Below are positions 17,041-25,539 of a stretch of 64,000 nt of DNA, in pieces. Source of the stretch: an uncultured Clostridia bacterium (lineage in GTDB: Bacteria; Bacillota; Clostridia; Oscillospirales; Oscillospiraceae); assembly GCA_947165085.1 (NCBI GenBank), contig CAMUZA010000004.1, forward strand, positions 1 to 64,000. Reading direction: 5' to 3'. The notes beneath the pieces are model-generated. The model saw only the letters and a program-made list of their open reading frames with translations. It searched no databases and had not been told where the DNA came from. Made by a program: the position numbers and the translations under genes. Position 1 is the stretch's first letter. Every line of letters begins with the position of its first letter.

Positions 17041-18099
17041 TTACTCCTTTTCGTGGTTCCACGCGTATTTTGTATATCTGCCGCCGCCGATCTTAATAAT
17101 CAGCCCGCTTTTCAAGAGGTCGCTCAATGCCCGTTGTACGGTGATTTGACTGATATCGGGGCATTCTTCCATAATCTCGGATTTTGTGATCGGTCCGATC
17201 CTGCCCTTGATAACTTCTCTTACTCTGTCATGCTTTGAGTAATCACTGTCAACGATCAGCGCGGCGCGGCTTTCAAATTTGCGGTATGCCGCCACTACAA
17301 CGCCAAGCATATATCTGACAAAATGTGCATAATCATTTTTGCCTTCGTGCCAGTCGAAAGAACTGTCCTGCAAGGCCTCGTAATAGGTTTCCTTGCTGTC
17401 GGAAATGATCTTTTCGATCGAAATATATTTGCCGACCGTGTAACCGGCGCGGTAGAGCAGCAAAAGCGTCAGCAGGCGGCTCATACGCCCGTTGCCGTCA
17501 TTAAACGGGTGGATGCAGAGGAAATCCAGAACAAACATCGGGATCAGCAGCAGCGGGTCCATTTCCGCGCCATTGACGGCTTCCTCAAACGAGCTGCACA
17601 GTCTGTCCATCGCCTCCGGCGTTTCCCAAGCAGGTATCGGCCGGAAGCGGACTCTCTTGGTGCCGTCCGGAAGTTCCTCCGCGATCACGTTGTCCGAATT
17701 CTTGTAGCTCCCGCCGATGGATTTGCCTGTAAACTTATACAGGTCGCGGTGAAGCTGCAGGATCATTGACGGCCGCGGCGGGATATAGTCGTGGCTCTCG
17801 TGAACGGTCGCAAGAACGTCACGGTAACCGGCGATCTCCTTTTCGCTTCTCGTCTTCGGCATCGTCTTGTCGCGGACGATCTTCTTCAGGCGGTCCGCCG
17901 TCGTGATGATGCCCTCGATCCGGTTGGACGCCTCGGTGCTCTGGATCTTTGCCAAATCGACAAGCTGATTCAGCGTGTCGCGTTTCGTTTCCGCGATCGC
18001 GTCCTCTTTGCCTTTATACTCATGGATCGCCGCAAGCAGCGATACCACGTCAGGCGTCAGCAGTTTGACGTATTCCCTTTTGTAATCGAACTGCCTCAT
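17041..18099 (-). CDS. Fic family protein with C-terminal winged-helix
   Basis: HPFNDGNGRMSRLLTLLLLYRAGY Fic motif. Confidence 0.95.
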   Translation of the reverse strand: MRQFDYKREYVKLLTPDVVSLLAAIHEYKGKEDAIAETKRDTLNQLVDLAKIQSTEASNRIEGIITTADRLKKIVRDKTMPKTRSEKEIAGYRDVLATVHESHDYIPPRPSMILQLHRDLYKFTGKSIGGSYKNSDNVIAEELPDGTKRVRFRPIPAWETPEAMDRLCSSFEEAVNGAEMDPLLLIPMFVLDFLCIHPFNDGNGRMSRLLTLLLLYRAGYTVGKYISIEKIISDSKETYYEALQDSSFDWHEGKNDYAHFVRYMLGVVVAAYRKFESRAALIVDSDYSKHDRVREVIKGRIGPITKSEIMEECPDISQITVQRALSDLLKSGLIIKIGGGRYTKYAWNHEKE

Positions 18100-18133
18100 A
18101 CAATTCCCTCCGCGCAGCTTTTGGTACAGTTAT

Positions 18134-18162
18134 ATGATACCCTTTATTCGCACCAATGTCAA
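18134..18162 (-). promoter_or_regulatory. Sigma70-type promoter for the Fic-hsd gene series
   Basis: Minus strand TTGACA (18157-18162) N17 TATCAT (18134-18139). Confidence 0.6.
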
Positions 18163-18276
18163 CTTTAATTTTATCATTTTCTTTCAATTTGATATAATTG
18201 ATTGTGCACAGATCAAATTCCAAAGCGTTACGCAAAAAGACCGATGGCGTGGCTATCCACGGCCTCGGTCTTTGTA

Positions 18277-18783
18277 TTATTCTGCGTAATTATCGATGGT
18301 GCTGATTCCTTCGGACGGGATCTTCGCTCGGATTGTGTCCTGGTCGTAGGTCGGGTAATATCTGCGCCAGCGGTCGTAGTCGGCTTGGGTGATCTCCCCT
18401 GCTGCGAGTTTCGCGGATTGGTTCTGCCAAGCGGAAAGCAGTTCAAACATTGCCGGATAGCGCGGCGAACGCTTATCCAGACGGATGCAGAGTTCGCCGT
18501 CGATCTCGCCGATCTTGAGCGCAGATGTGTCCTCCAACGTGAACAGCGTATGCATCAGACCGATTTCCGTATCAATATCCGGCACGGTGAGCGCGTGGAC
18601 GGAGACGTCAAGTTCTCTTGCAAGCGCCGAAACGATCTCCGTCTTCGGCGTTCTGATGCCGCTTTCGTACTGTGCGATTCGGACGTCAGCGGTGTTTTCC
18701 GTGAAACCGACCGCATTGCCTAATTGCTTTTGCGTCATTCCCCGCAGCAGGCGGAAATAGTGAATTCGTTCGCCGATCGCCAT
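18277..18783 (-). CDS. XRE-family HTH transcriptional regulator
   Basis: MAIGERIHYFRLLRGMTQKQLGNAVGFTENTADVRIAQYESGIRTPKTE. Confidence 0.9.
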   Translation of the reverse strand: MAIGERIHYFRLLRGMTQKQLGNAVGFTENTADVRIAQYESGIRTPKTEIVSALARELDVSVHALTVPDIDTEIGLMHTLFTLEDTSALKIGEIDGELCIRLDKRSPRYPAMFELLSAWQNQSAKLAAGEITQADYDRWRRYYPTYDQDTIRAKIPSEGISTIDNYAE

Positions 18784-19074
18784 AAAAAGACCTCCAAAGA
18801 ATAGTATCTGCATCAATTATAGCACATTTGTTTAATTTGTCAATATGGATTAAAACAATTTTGTTTAATTTCCCTATTGACTTTAACGTATTTGTTTAGT
18901 ATGATATAGTAGGAAACCAGATGCTTCAGACAATACAACTGGAGGTGATAGCCAACCCCAAACAACTGAATAATCCGACCGATACAAGGAGGTATAGCTG
19001 GCGACGATGGCTCGCAAGAGCCGGAGCGGTGGAGACGCTGGAGTTTCAAAGCTCGGGCAGGAGCCGGATCGGAC
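18720..19074. repeat. Perfect 355-bp direct repeat, copy 2
   Basis: Identical to 1-355. Confidence 0.95.
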
Positions 19075-19103
19075 GACGGCGAACAAAACACCAAATTCAT
19101 GCT

Positions 19104-19250
19104 AGACTTCGCTCAAATGCTCTGGAAAGCATTCGATAGCGCCAAGGGCGCGTCGAAGTCTGCACGAGACGGCTTTTCAGCGTGTTACGCTGAAAAGGCT
19201 GTGCGCAGCACAGCAAAATTCAATTATAGCTTCTAATTGAATTTTAGTAT
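19104..19250. other. Hairpin chain of element B, including a potential three-way junction
   Basis: AGACTTCG/CGAAGTCT (19104-19111/19154-19161) enclosing AATGCT-ctggaa-AGCATT and GCGCC-aag-GGCGC; CTTTTCAGCG-tgtta-CGCTGAAAAG; GCTGTGC-gca-GCACAGC; AAAATTCAATTA-tagcttc-TAATTGAATTTT. Confidence 0.65.
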
Positions 19251-19397
19251 CAGATGTACCTGCAAAAACAGGGACGATTCTTATCCGCACACGCATACCC
19301 AGGGTATCCCTTTGCCTAAAATCAGAAGCGCAATCGCGTGCGGCGACGCCGCACACGTGTACGGATCAATAATCATTTCCTTCAGGAGGTACCCAAA

Positions 19398-19625
19398 GTG
19401 TTCAACCACTTACCGGACATTATGTCCATCAAAGAATTAAGAAGTGCGCTCGGCATTGGTCGGACCAAAGCCTATGAGCTGATCAGCAGCGGAGAGATCA
19501 AATCCATCCGCATCGGAAATGCGATCCGTATTCCGAAGAAAACCCTACTTGATTATGTCAATAGGAAGCTCTATAATGAAGATGAAGCAGGTAAGCGCCC
19601 AAGCTGCGAAGGAGGTATGCAATGA
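19398..19625 (+). CDS. Excisionase-family HTH DNA-binding protein of element B (GTG start)
   Basis: MSIKELRSALGIGRTKAYELISSGEIKSIRIGNAIRIPKKTLLDYV; RBS aggaggt. Confidence 0.8.
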   Translation: MFNHLPDIMSIKELRSALGIGRTKAYELISSGEIKSIRIGNAIRIPKKTLLDYVNRKLYNEDEAGKRPSCEGGMQ

Positions 19626-20779
19626 GAGTAACGGGTAGCTTACAGGAAAAGAACGGCGTCTATCAGATGGTCGTTCGCGTGCCGGATCTATACGGCGCAA
19701 ACAAGCAGAAATCAAAATCCACGAAAATCAAAGTCAAAGGAAAGAACCAACGCGAAACCACCGCAAACAAGCGCAAGGCAGAGCTGATGCTGGCGGAATG
19801 GATGGACGAGCTTTCCCGTTCGGAGTGTTTCGGCTCCGACAGGGACCTGATCGCCGCGATCGAGGACTGGCTCAAGCAGAAGAAAAAGGCCGTCCGTGAG
19901 GACACCTTTGAATCCTACTCCAATATGTACCGAAATCATATCAAGCCGTTTTTCGCGCCGAAGAAACTGCGGCTGGGAGATGTGACGCCGCGGATCATTA
20001 TGACCTACGTCCGCGAAAAAGAGGACGCCGGTCAGTCCAGGCGAAGCATTCGGCATCACATGGTCATTCTGAACGGCGTCTTCTCGGAAGCGGTCATGAT
20101 GGGCGAACTGCTCTACAATCCATGCACCAATATCAAGATCAAAGCCAAAAACGGCGAGCGTTTCGTCGGTACGGCGTATGACGTGCCAACGGCAAAGAAG
20201 CTGCTGGACGCAGTCAAGGACGATCCCATCGAGCCGGCGGTCCAGTTGGCGCTGTATCTCGGATTACGCCGCTCCGAAGCGTGCGGTTTGCGCTGGAAGG
20301 ACGTGGATATGGAGAGCGGACTCGTCCATATCCGCAACACGATCGTCTGCTTCTCCGAAGTCAGAGAAAAGGAACAGACCAAGACGCATGCCAGCCGCCG
20401 CGATCTGTATCTGCCGAACGCGCTCAAGGCCTATCTGCAGACGGTGTGGAAGAAGCAGGAGGCAGATCGTGATCTGACCGGACGGGAGTATTCCGAGGAC
20501 GAGCACATCTGTCAATGGCCGGACGGCAGCATTCTCCTGCCGGACTACGTCAGCCGCCGCTTTGCGAAGATCCTGAAGAAAAACAAACTGCCGAAGATCC
20601 GTTTTCACGATCTGCGGCATACGGCGGGCAGTTTGCTGGTGAACAGCGGTCATACAATCAAGCAGGTGCAGGAATTCCTCGGTCACGAAAACGCTTCGAC
20701 GACGCTGGATATTTACACGCACATTTCGTCGGACAACAAAAAAGATACCGCGCTGGCGATGGATAAATTGCTGGCGTAA
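19622..20779 (+). CDS. Tyrosine recombinase / integrase of element B
   Basis: LRRSEACGLRW, HDLRHTAGSLL, LGHENASTTLDIYTH; diverged homolog of 2468-3628. Confidence 0.95.
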   Translation: MRVTGSLQEKNGVYQMVVRVPDLYGANKQKSKSTKIKVKGKNQRETTANKRKAELMLAEWMDELSRSECFGSDRDLIAAIEDWLKQKKKAVREDTFESYSNMYRNHIKPFFAPKKLRLGDVTPRIIMTYVREKEDAGQSRRSIRHHMVILNGVFSEAVMMGELLYNPCTNIKIKAKNGERFVGTAYDVPTAKKLLDAVKDDPIEPAVQLALYLGLRRSEACGLRWKDVDMESGLVHIRNTIVCFSEVREKEQTKTHASRRDLYLPNALKAYLQTVWKKQEADRDLTGREYSEDEHICQWPDGSILLPDYVSRRFAKILKKNKLPKIRFHDLRHTAGSLLVNSGHTIKQVQEFLGHENASTTLDIYTHISSDNKKDTALAMDKLLA

Positions 20780-20865
20780 CGGGTCCACAAAAGAGAAAAA
20801 ACAAGACTTCTCGGAAACGAAAAAACCGGTTTTCCGGGAACTCCGAACTTTTCCATTGAAAAAGT

Positions 20866-20887
20866 TTGTTGGATGTTTTGTTAGATG
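20866..20887. promoter_or_regulatory. TTGTTGGATGTTTTGTTAGATG: candidate arm-type sites at right end of element B
   Basis: Matches motif at 4012-4032. Confidence 0.5.
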
Positions 20888-20949
20888 TTTCCGTTTCGGG
20901 CAGTTTTACTGGATTTTACCGGAAATAATTCTCCCGGTAAAAGTTAGAA

Positions 20950-20983
20950 AAAGTGCCAGAAATCGTCAGATTTCTGGCACTTT
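20950..20983 (-). terminator. Terminator of tRNA-Leu supplied by element B
   Basis: AAAGTGCCAGAAATC-gtca-GATTTCTGGCACTTT, followed on the minus strand by TTCTAACTTTT. Confidence 0.75.
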
Positions 20984-20986
20984 GGA

Positions 20987-21074
20987 TGGTGCGCGAGGCG
21001 GGACTTGAACCCGCACGTCCGGAGTGGACACTAGAACCTGAATCTAGCGAGTCTGCCAATTCCACCACTCGCGC
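20987..21074 (-). tRNA. tRNA-Leu (anticodon CAG)
   Basis: Reverse complement GCGCGAGTGGTGGAATTGGCAGACTCGCTAGATTCAGGTTCTAGTG...GGTTCAAGTCCCGCCTCGCGCACCA; encoded CCA. Confidence 0.95.
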
Positions 21075-21210
21075 GTATGTTGCTCAATGCTCAAATAATA
21101 TAGCACACGCTTTCCCGCTTGTCAATCATTTTTTCGCAGTTTTTTCCGGAATGCCGGATTTTTAACGGATGCGCCCGTTTGGGGGCGCATCCGTTTTGTT
21201 TCTGCAGGTA

Positions 21211-22572
21211 TTACCGTTCGTTGAACGGGATATAATCCTTGTGACGGATCATGGACTTATAAGCCGGGCGGTAGATTCTGCCGCCGGTCAGAGCCTCCTC
21301 CATGCGGTGCGCGCACCAGCCGGTGATACGGGCGATGGCGAACAGCGGCGTGAAGAGGTCGCTCGGGATATCCAGCATCTGATAGACCAGGCCGGAATAC
21401 ATATCGACGTTGGCGCACATGACCTTTTCGCTGCCGGTGATCTCAGCAAACGCCTTCGGCGTCACGCGCTCGATAGCCTCCATGAGCTCCAGCTCGTCGA
21501 GCATGCCCTTTTCCTGCGCGAGCTTGCGCGCTCCATGCTTGAGGATGACGGCACGCGGGTCGGACAGGGTGTAGATCGCGTGTCCCATGCCGTAGACCAG
21601 CCCGCTGTGATCGCTGACCTCGCCGCGCAGGATGCGCTTGACGAACGCCTCGACCTCGCCATCGTCCTTCCAGTCGCGGATACTGCGCTTGCATTCCTCA
21701 AACTGTCTGAGCACCGCGCGATTGGCGCCGCCGTGCTTCGGTCCCTTCAGCGAACCGACCGCCGCCGCGATGGCGGAGTAGGTGTCCGTGCCCGTGGAGG
21801 CGACGCTGCGGCAAGAGAACGTCGAATTGTTGCCGCCGCCGTGCTCCGCGTGGCAGACCAGACAGAGATCGAGCACGCGGGCTTCTTCTTCGGTAAACGT
21901 CTTATTCGGACGGATCAGGTGAAGGAAATTTTCCGCCGCGGAATGCTCCGCAATCGGGCGGTGCAGATACAGGCTGTCATTTTCAAAATAATGCCGCTTG
22001 ACGACGTAGGCATACGCTACAATGGTCGGAAAACGCGCAATCAGCTCGATGGACTGACGCATCATGTTTTCCACACTGCAGTCGTCGGGATTCGGATCAC
22101 ATGAATAAAGCGCAAGAACGGATCTGCCGAGCTTGTTCATGATATCATGGCTCGGATACTTGAGGATCATATCCTCAACAAAGTTCGTCGGCAGCTCGGT
22201 GCTCTCATTGAGCAAGGCGCGGAACATGGCAAACTGTTCCCGGTTCGGCAGATGCCCGAACAGCAGCAGGTAGGCGACCTCCGTAAAGCCGTAGCGTTTC
22301 TCCTTGATATAGGCGTTGACCAGATCGGTCAGTTCAAATCCGCGGAAAATCAGGCGACCTTCCATAGGCTCGCGTTCGCCGTCGACCACACGGTAGCCAA
22401 GGACGTTGCCGACCTTCGTGCAGCCGACCATCACGCCGGTCCCGTCGTCGTTTCTGAGCCCGCGCTTGATGCTGCTGTTGTTCCGCGCTTCTTCGGTCAG
22501 ACTGTTATGAATCTTGTAGTCCGCGCATAGAGTGTGAAGGTACTCCGAGAAGGCGGTTGGCGACTCAGACAT
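21211..22572 (-). CDS. Citrate / 2-methylcitrate synthase
   Basis: HAEHGGGNNSTFSCRSVASTGTDTYSAIAAAVGSLKGPKHGGANRAV; GMGHAIYTLSDPRA. Confidence 0.93.
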   Translation of the reverse strand: MSESPTAFSEYLHTLCADYKIHNSLTEEARNNSSIKRGLRNDDGTGVMVGCTKVGNVLGYRVVDGEREPMEGRLIFRGFELTDLVNAYIKEKRYGFTEVAYLLLFGHLPNREQFAMFRALLNESTELPTNFVEDMILKYPSHDIMNKLGRSVLALYSCDPNPDDCSVENMMRQSIELIARFPTIVAYAYVVKRHYFENDSLYLHRPIAEHSAAENFLHLIRPNKTFTEEEARVLDLCLVCHAEHGGGNNSTFSCRSVASTGTDTYSAIAAAVGSLKGPKHGGANRAVLRQFEECKRSIRDWKDDGEVEAFVKRILRGEVSDHSGLVYGMGHAIYTLSDPRAVILKHGARKLAQEKGMLDELELMEAIERVTPKAFAEITGSEKVMCANVDMYSGLVYQMLDIPSDLFTPLFAIARITGWCAHRMEEALTGGRIYRPAYKSMIRHKDYIPFNER

Positions 22573-22657
22573 GGGATCACCTCCGATAAAAGTTGCTTTA
22601 TTTTATCAAAGAGACACTGAATTGTCAAGTTTTTTAGGAAGACAAAGGAGATTTCTG

Positions 22658-23620
22658 ATGAAACGGTTGATCATTATTCCACTATTCGTCGTTTTACTTT
22701 GCTGTGCACCGTTTTTCCTTTTTGCCGAGGGGAAGACGGAGACGCCGCAGCCGACACAAAAGCCGGAACAGCCGCAGCCGGAAGCCGCCGCAGGCGAACC
22801 GTTTGACGCGAAGGTGACCCTGCGCGTGCTGACGGAAGGCGGCGTGAAGGAAATGTCGCTGGAAGACTATCTGGTCGGAACGCTGCTGGCGGAAATGCCC
22901 GCGAGCTTCCCGGAAGAAGCGCTCAAGGCGCAGGCGATCGCTTCACGTACCTTCGCGCTGCGCAAGGCGGAGACCGGAAAGCACGTCGGCGCGGACGTCT
23001 GCACAAGCTACGCCTGCTGCCAGGGCTGGACGGCAGACGCAACGACGGAGGAAATCGGACGCATTACGCAGGCTGTCCGTGCAACGGACGGGCTGGTCGT
23101 CACCTACGGCGGCACGCTGATCGACGCAACCTTTTTCTGCTGCACCGGCGGAAAAACAGAATCCTCGCTCGCCGTCTGGGGCAGCGATATCCCCTACCTG
23201 CAGAGCGTGGTCAGTCCCGGCGAGGAGGACGCGCCGCGCTATGAAGACGCCGTAACTTTCAGCGCGGCGGACTTTGCCGAAAAAATCGCGACAGTAGCCC
23301 CGGAAGCAAACCTCTCCGGCTCCCCCGCCAACTGGATCGGTTCCATGGAGCGGACGGAGGGCGGCGGGATCGGCACCGTCTTCATCGGCGGCGCGCCGGT
23401 CAGAGGCACCGCGCTGCGCAGCGCGCTCGGCGTGCGATCGACCGACATGGACTTTGCCGTGACAGACGACGCGATCACCGTCACGACCCACGGCTTCGGT
23501 CACCGCGTCGGCCTAAGCCAGTACGGCGCAAAGGCGATGGCGGAAAGCGGCAGCGATTTCAAGGCGATCCTCGCCCACTACTACCCGGGTACGGAGATAA
23601 AAAAGCTGCTCTGTCCGTAA
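22658..23620 (+). CDS. SpoIID/LytB domain protein
   Basis: LEDYLVGTLLAEMPASFPEEALKAQAIASRTFALRK; GHRVGLSQYGAKAMAESG; signal peptide. Confidence 0.92.
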   Translation: MKRLIIIPLFVVLLCCAPFFLFAEGKTETPQPTQKPEQPQPEAAAGEPFDAKVTLRVLTEGGVKEMSLEDYLVGTLLAEMPASFPEEALKAQAIASRTFALRKAETGKHVGADVCTSYACCQGWTADATTEEIGRITQAVRATDGLVVTYGGTLIDATFFCCTGGKTESSLAVWGSDIPYLQSVVSPGEEDAPRYEDAVTFSAADFAEKIATVAPEANLSGSPANWIGSMERTEGGGIGTVFIGGAPVRGTALRSALGVRSTDMDFAVTDDAITVTTHGFGHRVGLSQYGAKAMAESGSDFKAILAHYYPGTEIKKLLCP

Positions 23621-23634
23621 CAGAGCAGCTTTTT
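23600..23634 (+). terminator. Intrinsic terminator overlapping the SpoIID-like stop
   Basis: AAAAAGCTGCTCTGT-ccgta-ACAGAGCAGCTTTTT. Confidence 0.8.
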
Positions 23635-23645
23635 ATGTCGTAAAC

Positions 23646-23891
23646 TTACGCAGCGGTGTAGAGCAGGGAGACAACCAGAGTCAGCAGAACGAACGCCGCT
23701 GCGATCCACTTGGTAATGCTCGCGAGCTTCGCGTCTTTCGTCGCGGCCTTGCCCTTGCCCATATAGCTGTCGGAATTGCCGGTCAGCGCACCCATGCCGC
23801 CTTCCTTGCTGTCCTGCATCGTGATGATCGCAGTGAGAGCAACACAGGAAATGATCTGCATAACCAGAAGAACAATTTTCAAAGCATCCAT
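23646..23891 (-). CDS. secG: Preprotein translocase subunit SecG
   Basis: Two TM segments with QDSKEGGMGALTGNSDSYMGKGK. Confidence 0.88.
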   Translation of the reverse strand: MDALKIVLLVMQIISCVALTAIITMQDSKEGGMGALTGNSDSYMGKGKAATKDAKLASITKWIAAAFVLLTLVVSLLYTAA

Positions 23892-24027
23892 GATAACCTC
23901 CAAAGTATGCCGCGCTTACGGCCGACGGCTCGCCGGAATCAAGTTCTTTCGAACGGATTTTTACACAGTACTCAAGATTTTACCACAAAGCGTGGAAGAT
24001 TTCAAGCACTATTTTTGATTTTTCGGA

Positions 24028-25149
24028 TTATTTTGTCACCCAGTTACCCGTCGCCAGACAGGTCAGGTAGGCATTGATAAATCCGTCGATATTGCCGTCC
24101 ATGACCGCGTTGATATTGGTGTTCTCGAAGCCGGTGCGGGTGTCCTTCGCCAGCGTATAGGGCATGAAGACGTAGGAGCGGATCTGGCTGCCCCATTCGA
24201 TCTTCTGCTGCACGCCCTTGATGTCGGAAATCTTCTCCAGATGCTCGCGCTCCTTGATCTCGATCAGCTTCGAACGCAGCATGCGCATACAGGTCTCGCG
24301 GTTCTGGAACTGGTCGCGCTGCGTCTGGCAGGAGACAACGATGCCGGTCGGCTTGTGGATCAGGCGAACGGCGGATGAGGTTTTGTTGATGTGCTGCCCG
24401 CCTGCGCCGGAGGAGCGGTAGACCTGCATTTCGATGTCCTCGGGGCGGATCTCAACCTCGACGTCGTCTGTGATCTCAGGGATGACCTCGACCGCAGAGA
24501 AGGAGGTGTGCCGTCTGCCCGCCGCGTCGAACGGCGAGATGCGCACCAGACGGTGCACGCCGTTTTCGCCCTTGAGGAAGCCGTAGGCGTTCTCGCCCTC
24601 AATCATGATGTCCGCAGACTTGAGTCCGGCCTCGTCGCCGTCCAGATAGTCCAGGATCTTATAGGTATAGCCGTGCGCCTCCGCCCAGCGCGTATACATG
24701 CGGTAGAGCATGTAGCACCAGTCCTGCGCCTCGGTGCCGCCCGCGCCGGCATGGAAGGACAGAAGGGCGTTGTTGCCGTCGTACTCGCCCGTGAGCAGCG
24801 TCTCCAGGCGCGCCTCCTCCATGTCCTTTTCAAGCTTTGCGTAGCCCTCGGTCAGCTCGGGGAGCATGGAGTCGTCATTCTCCTCCAGCGCCATTTCGCA
24901 GATCGTCATAAGGTCGTCCCAAGAGGCTTTCATTGCGTGGAACTTGTCGCGCTTGCCTTCCAGCGTCTTCGTGCGCATGACCGCCTTCTGCGAGCGGGCG
25001 GGATCGTCCCAGAAGCCGGGCGCCTCCGCCATGGCGTGCAGACGCTCTAATTCGTCCAGCGAGGACTGCGGCAGGAACGCCGCCTCCAGCTCGTCCAGCT
25101 TCGGCTTCAGGTCGTTCAGTTTCACCTTGTATTCTTCAAATTCAATCAT
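24028..25149 (-). CDS. prfB: Peptide chain release factor 2
   Basis: GAGGTEAQDWCYMLYRMYTRWAEAHGY, SSGAGGQHINKTSSAVRL; no in-frame stop near the N-terminus. Confidence 0.95.
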   Translation of the reverse strand: MIEFEEYKVKLNDLKPKLDELEAAFLPQSSLDELERLHAMAEAPGFWDDPARSQKAVMRTKTLEGKRDKFHAMKASWDDLMTICEMALEENDDSMLPELTEGYAKLEKDMEEARLETLLTGEYDGNNALLSFHAGAGGTEAQDWCYMLYRMYTRWAEAHGYTYKILDYLDGDEAGLKSADIMIEGENAYGFLKGENGVHRLVRISPFDAAGRRHTSFSAVEVIPEITDDVEVEIRPEDIEMQVYRSSGAGGQHINKTSSAVRLIHKPTGIVVSCQTQRDQFQNRETCMRMLRSKLIEIKEREHLEKISDIKGVQQKIEWGSQIRSYVFMPYTLAKDTRTGFENTNINAVMDGNIDGFINAYLTCLATGNWVTK

Positions 25150-25278
25150 CGCAGTTGCTCCGTTACAAAATTTTCCTCATACAGTATACCCGAAGAAGAC
25201 GCTTCTGTAAAGAGCATTTTTCAAAGAAACGGGCGTGTTGCTGGACGAATCATTTTCAACCCGCCCATTTTTGCGCCG

Positions 25279-25530
25279 TCAGCGGCGGAACAGTCCGCGC
25301 TTTTGATACGGCTCGACGGAAACGGAAACAAACGTGTAGCCTGTGTCCGCGATCGCTTTTTTCAGCATTTCCAACTCTATAATGTTTTCACTGAGGAAGG
25401 TCGCTTCTCCATGTTTTCTGGAAGCCGTGACCTTCTTTGCCTCCGGGAACACCCTGCGGATCGTGTCGCAGATATGCGCCTCGCACATCCCGCACATCAT
25501 CCCGTCGATTTTTACGGTGATATGATTCAT
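25279..25530 (-). CDS. Heavy-metal-associated (HMA) domain protein
   Basis: KIDGMMCGMCEAHICDTIRRVFPEAKKVTASRKHGEATF. Confidence 0.85.
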   Translation of the reverse strand: MNHITVKIDGMMCGMCEAHICDTIRRVFPEAKKVTASRKHGEATFLSENIIELEMLKKAIADTGYTFVSVSVEPYQKRGLFRR

Positions 25531-25539
25531 AGCATCCTC

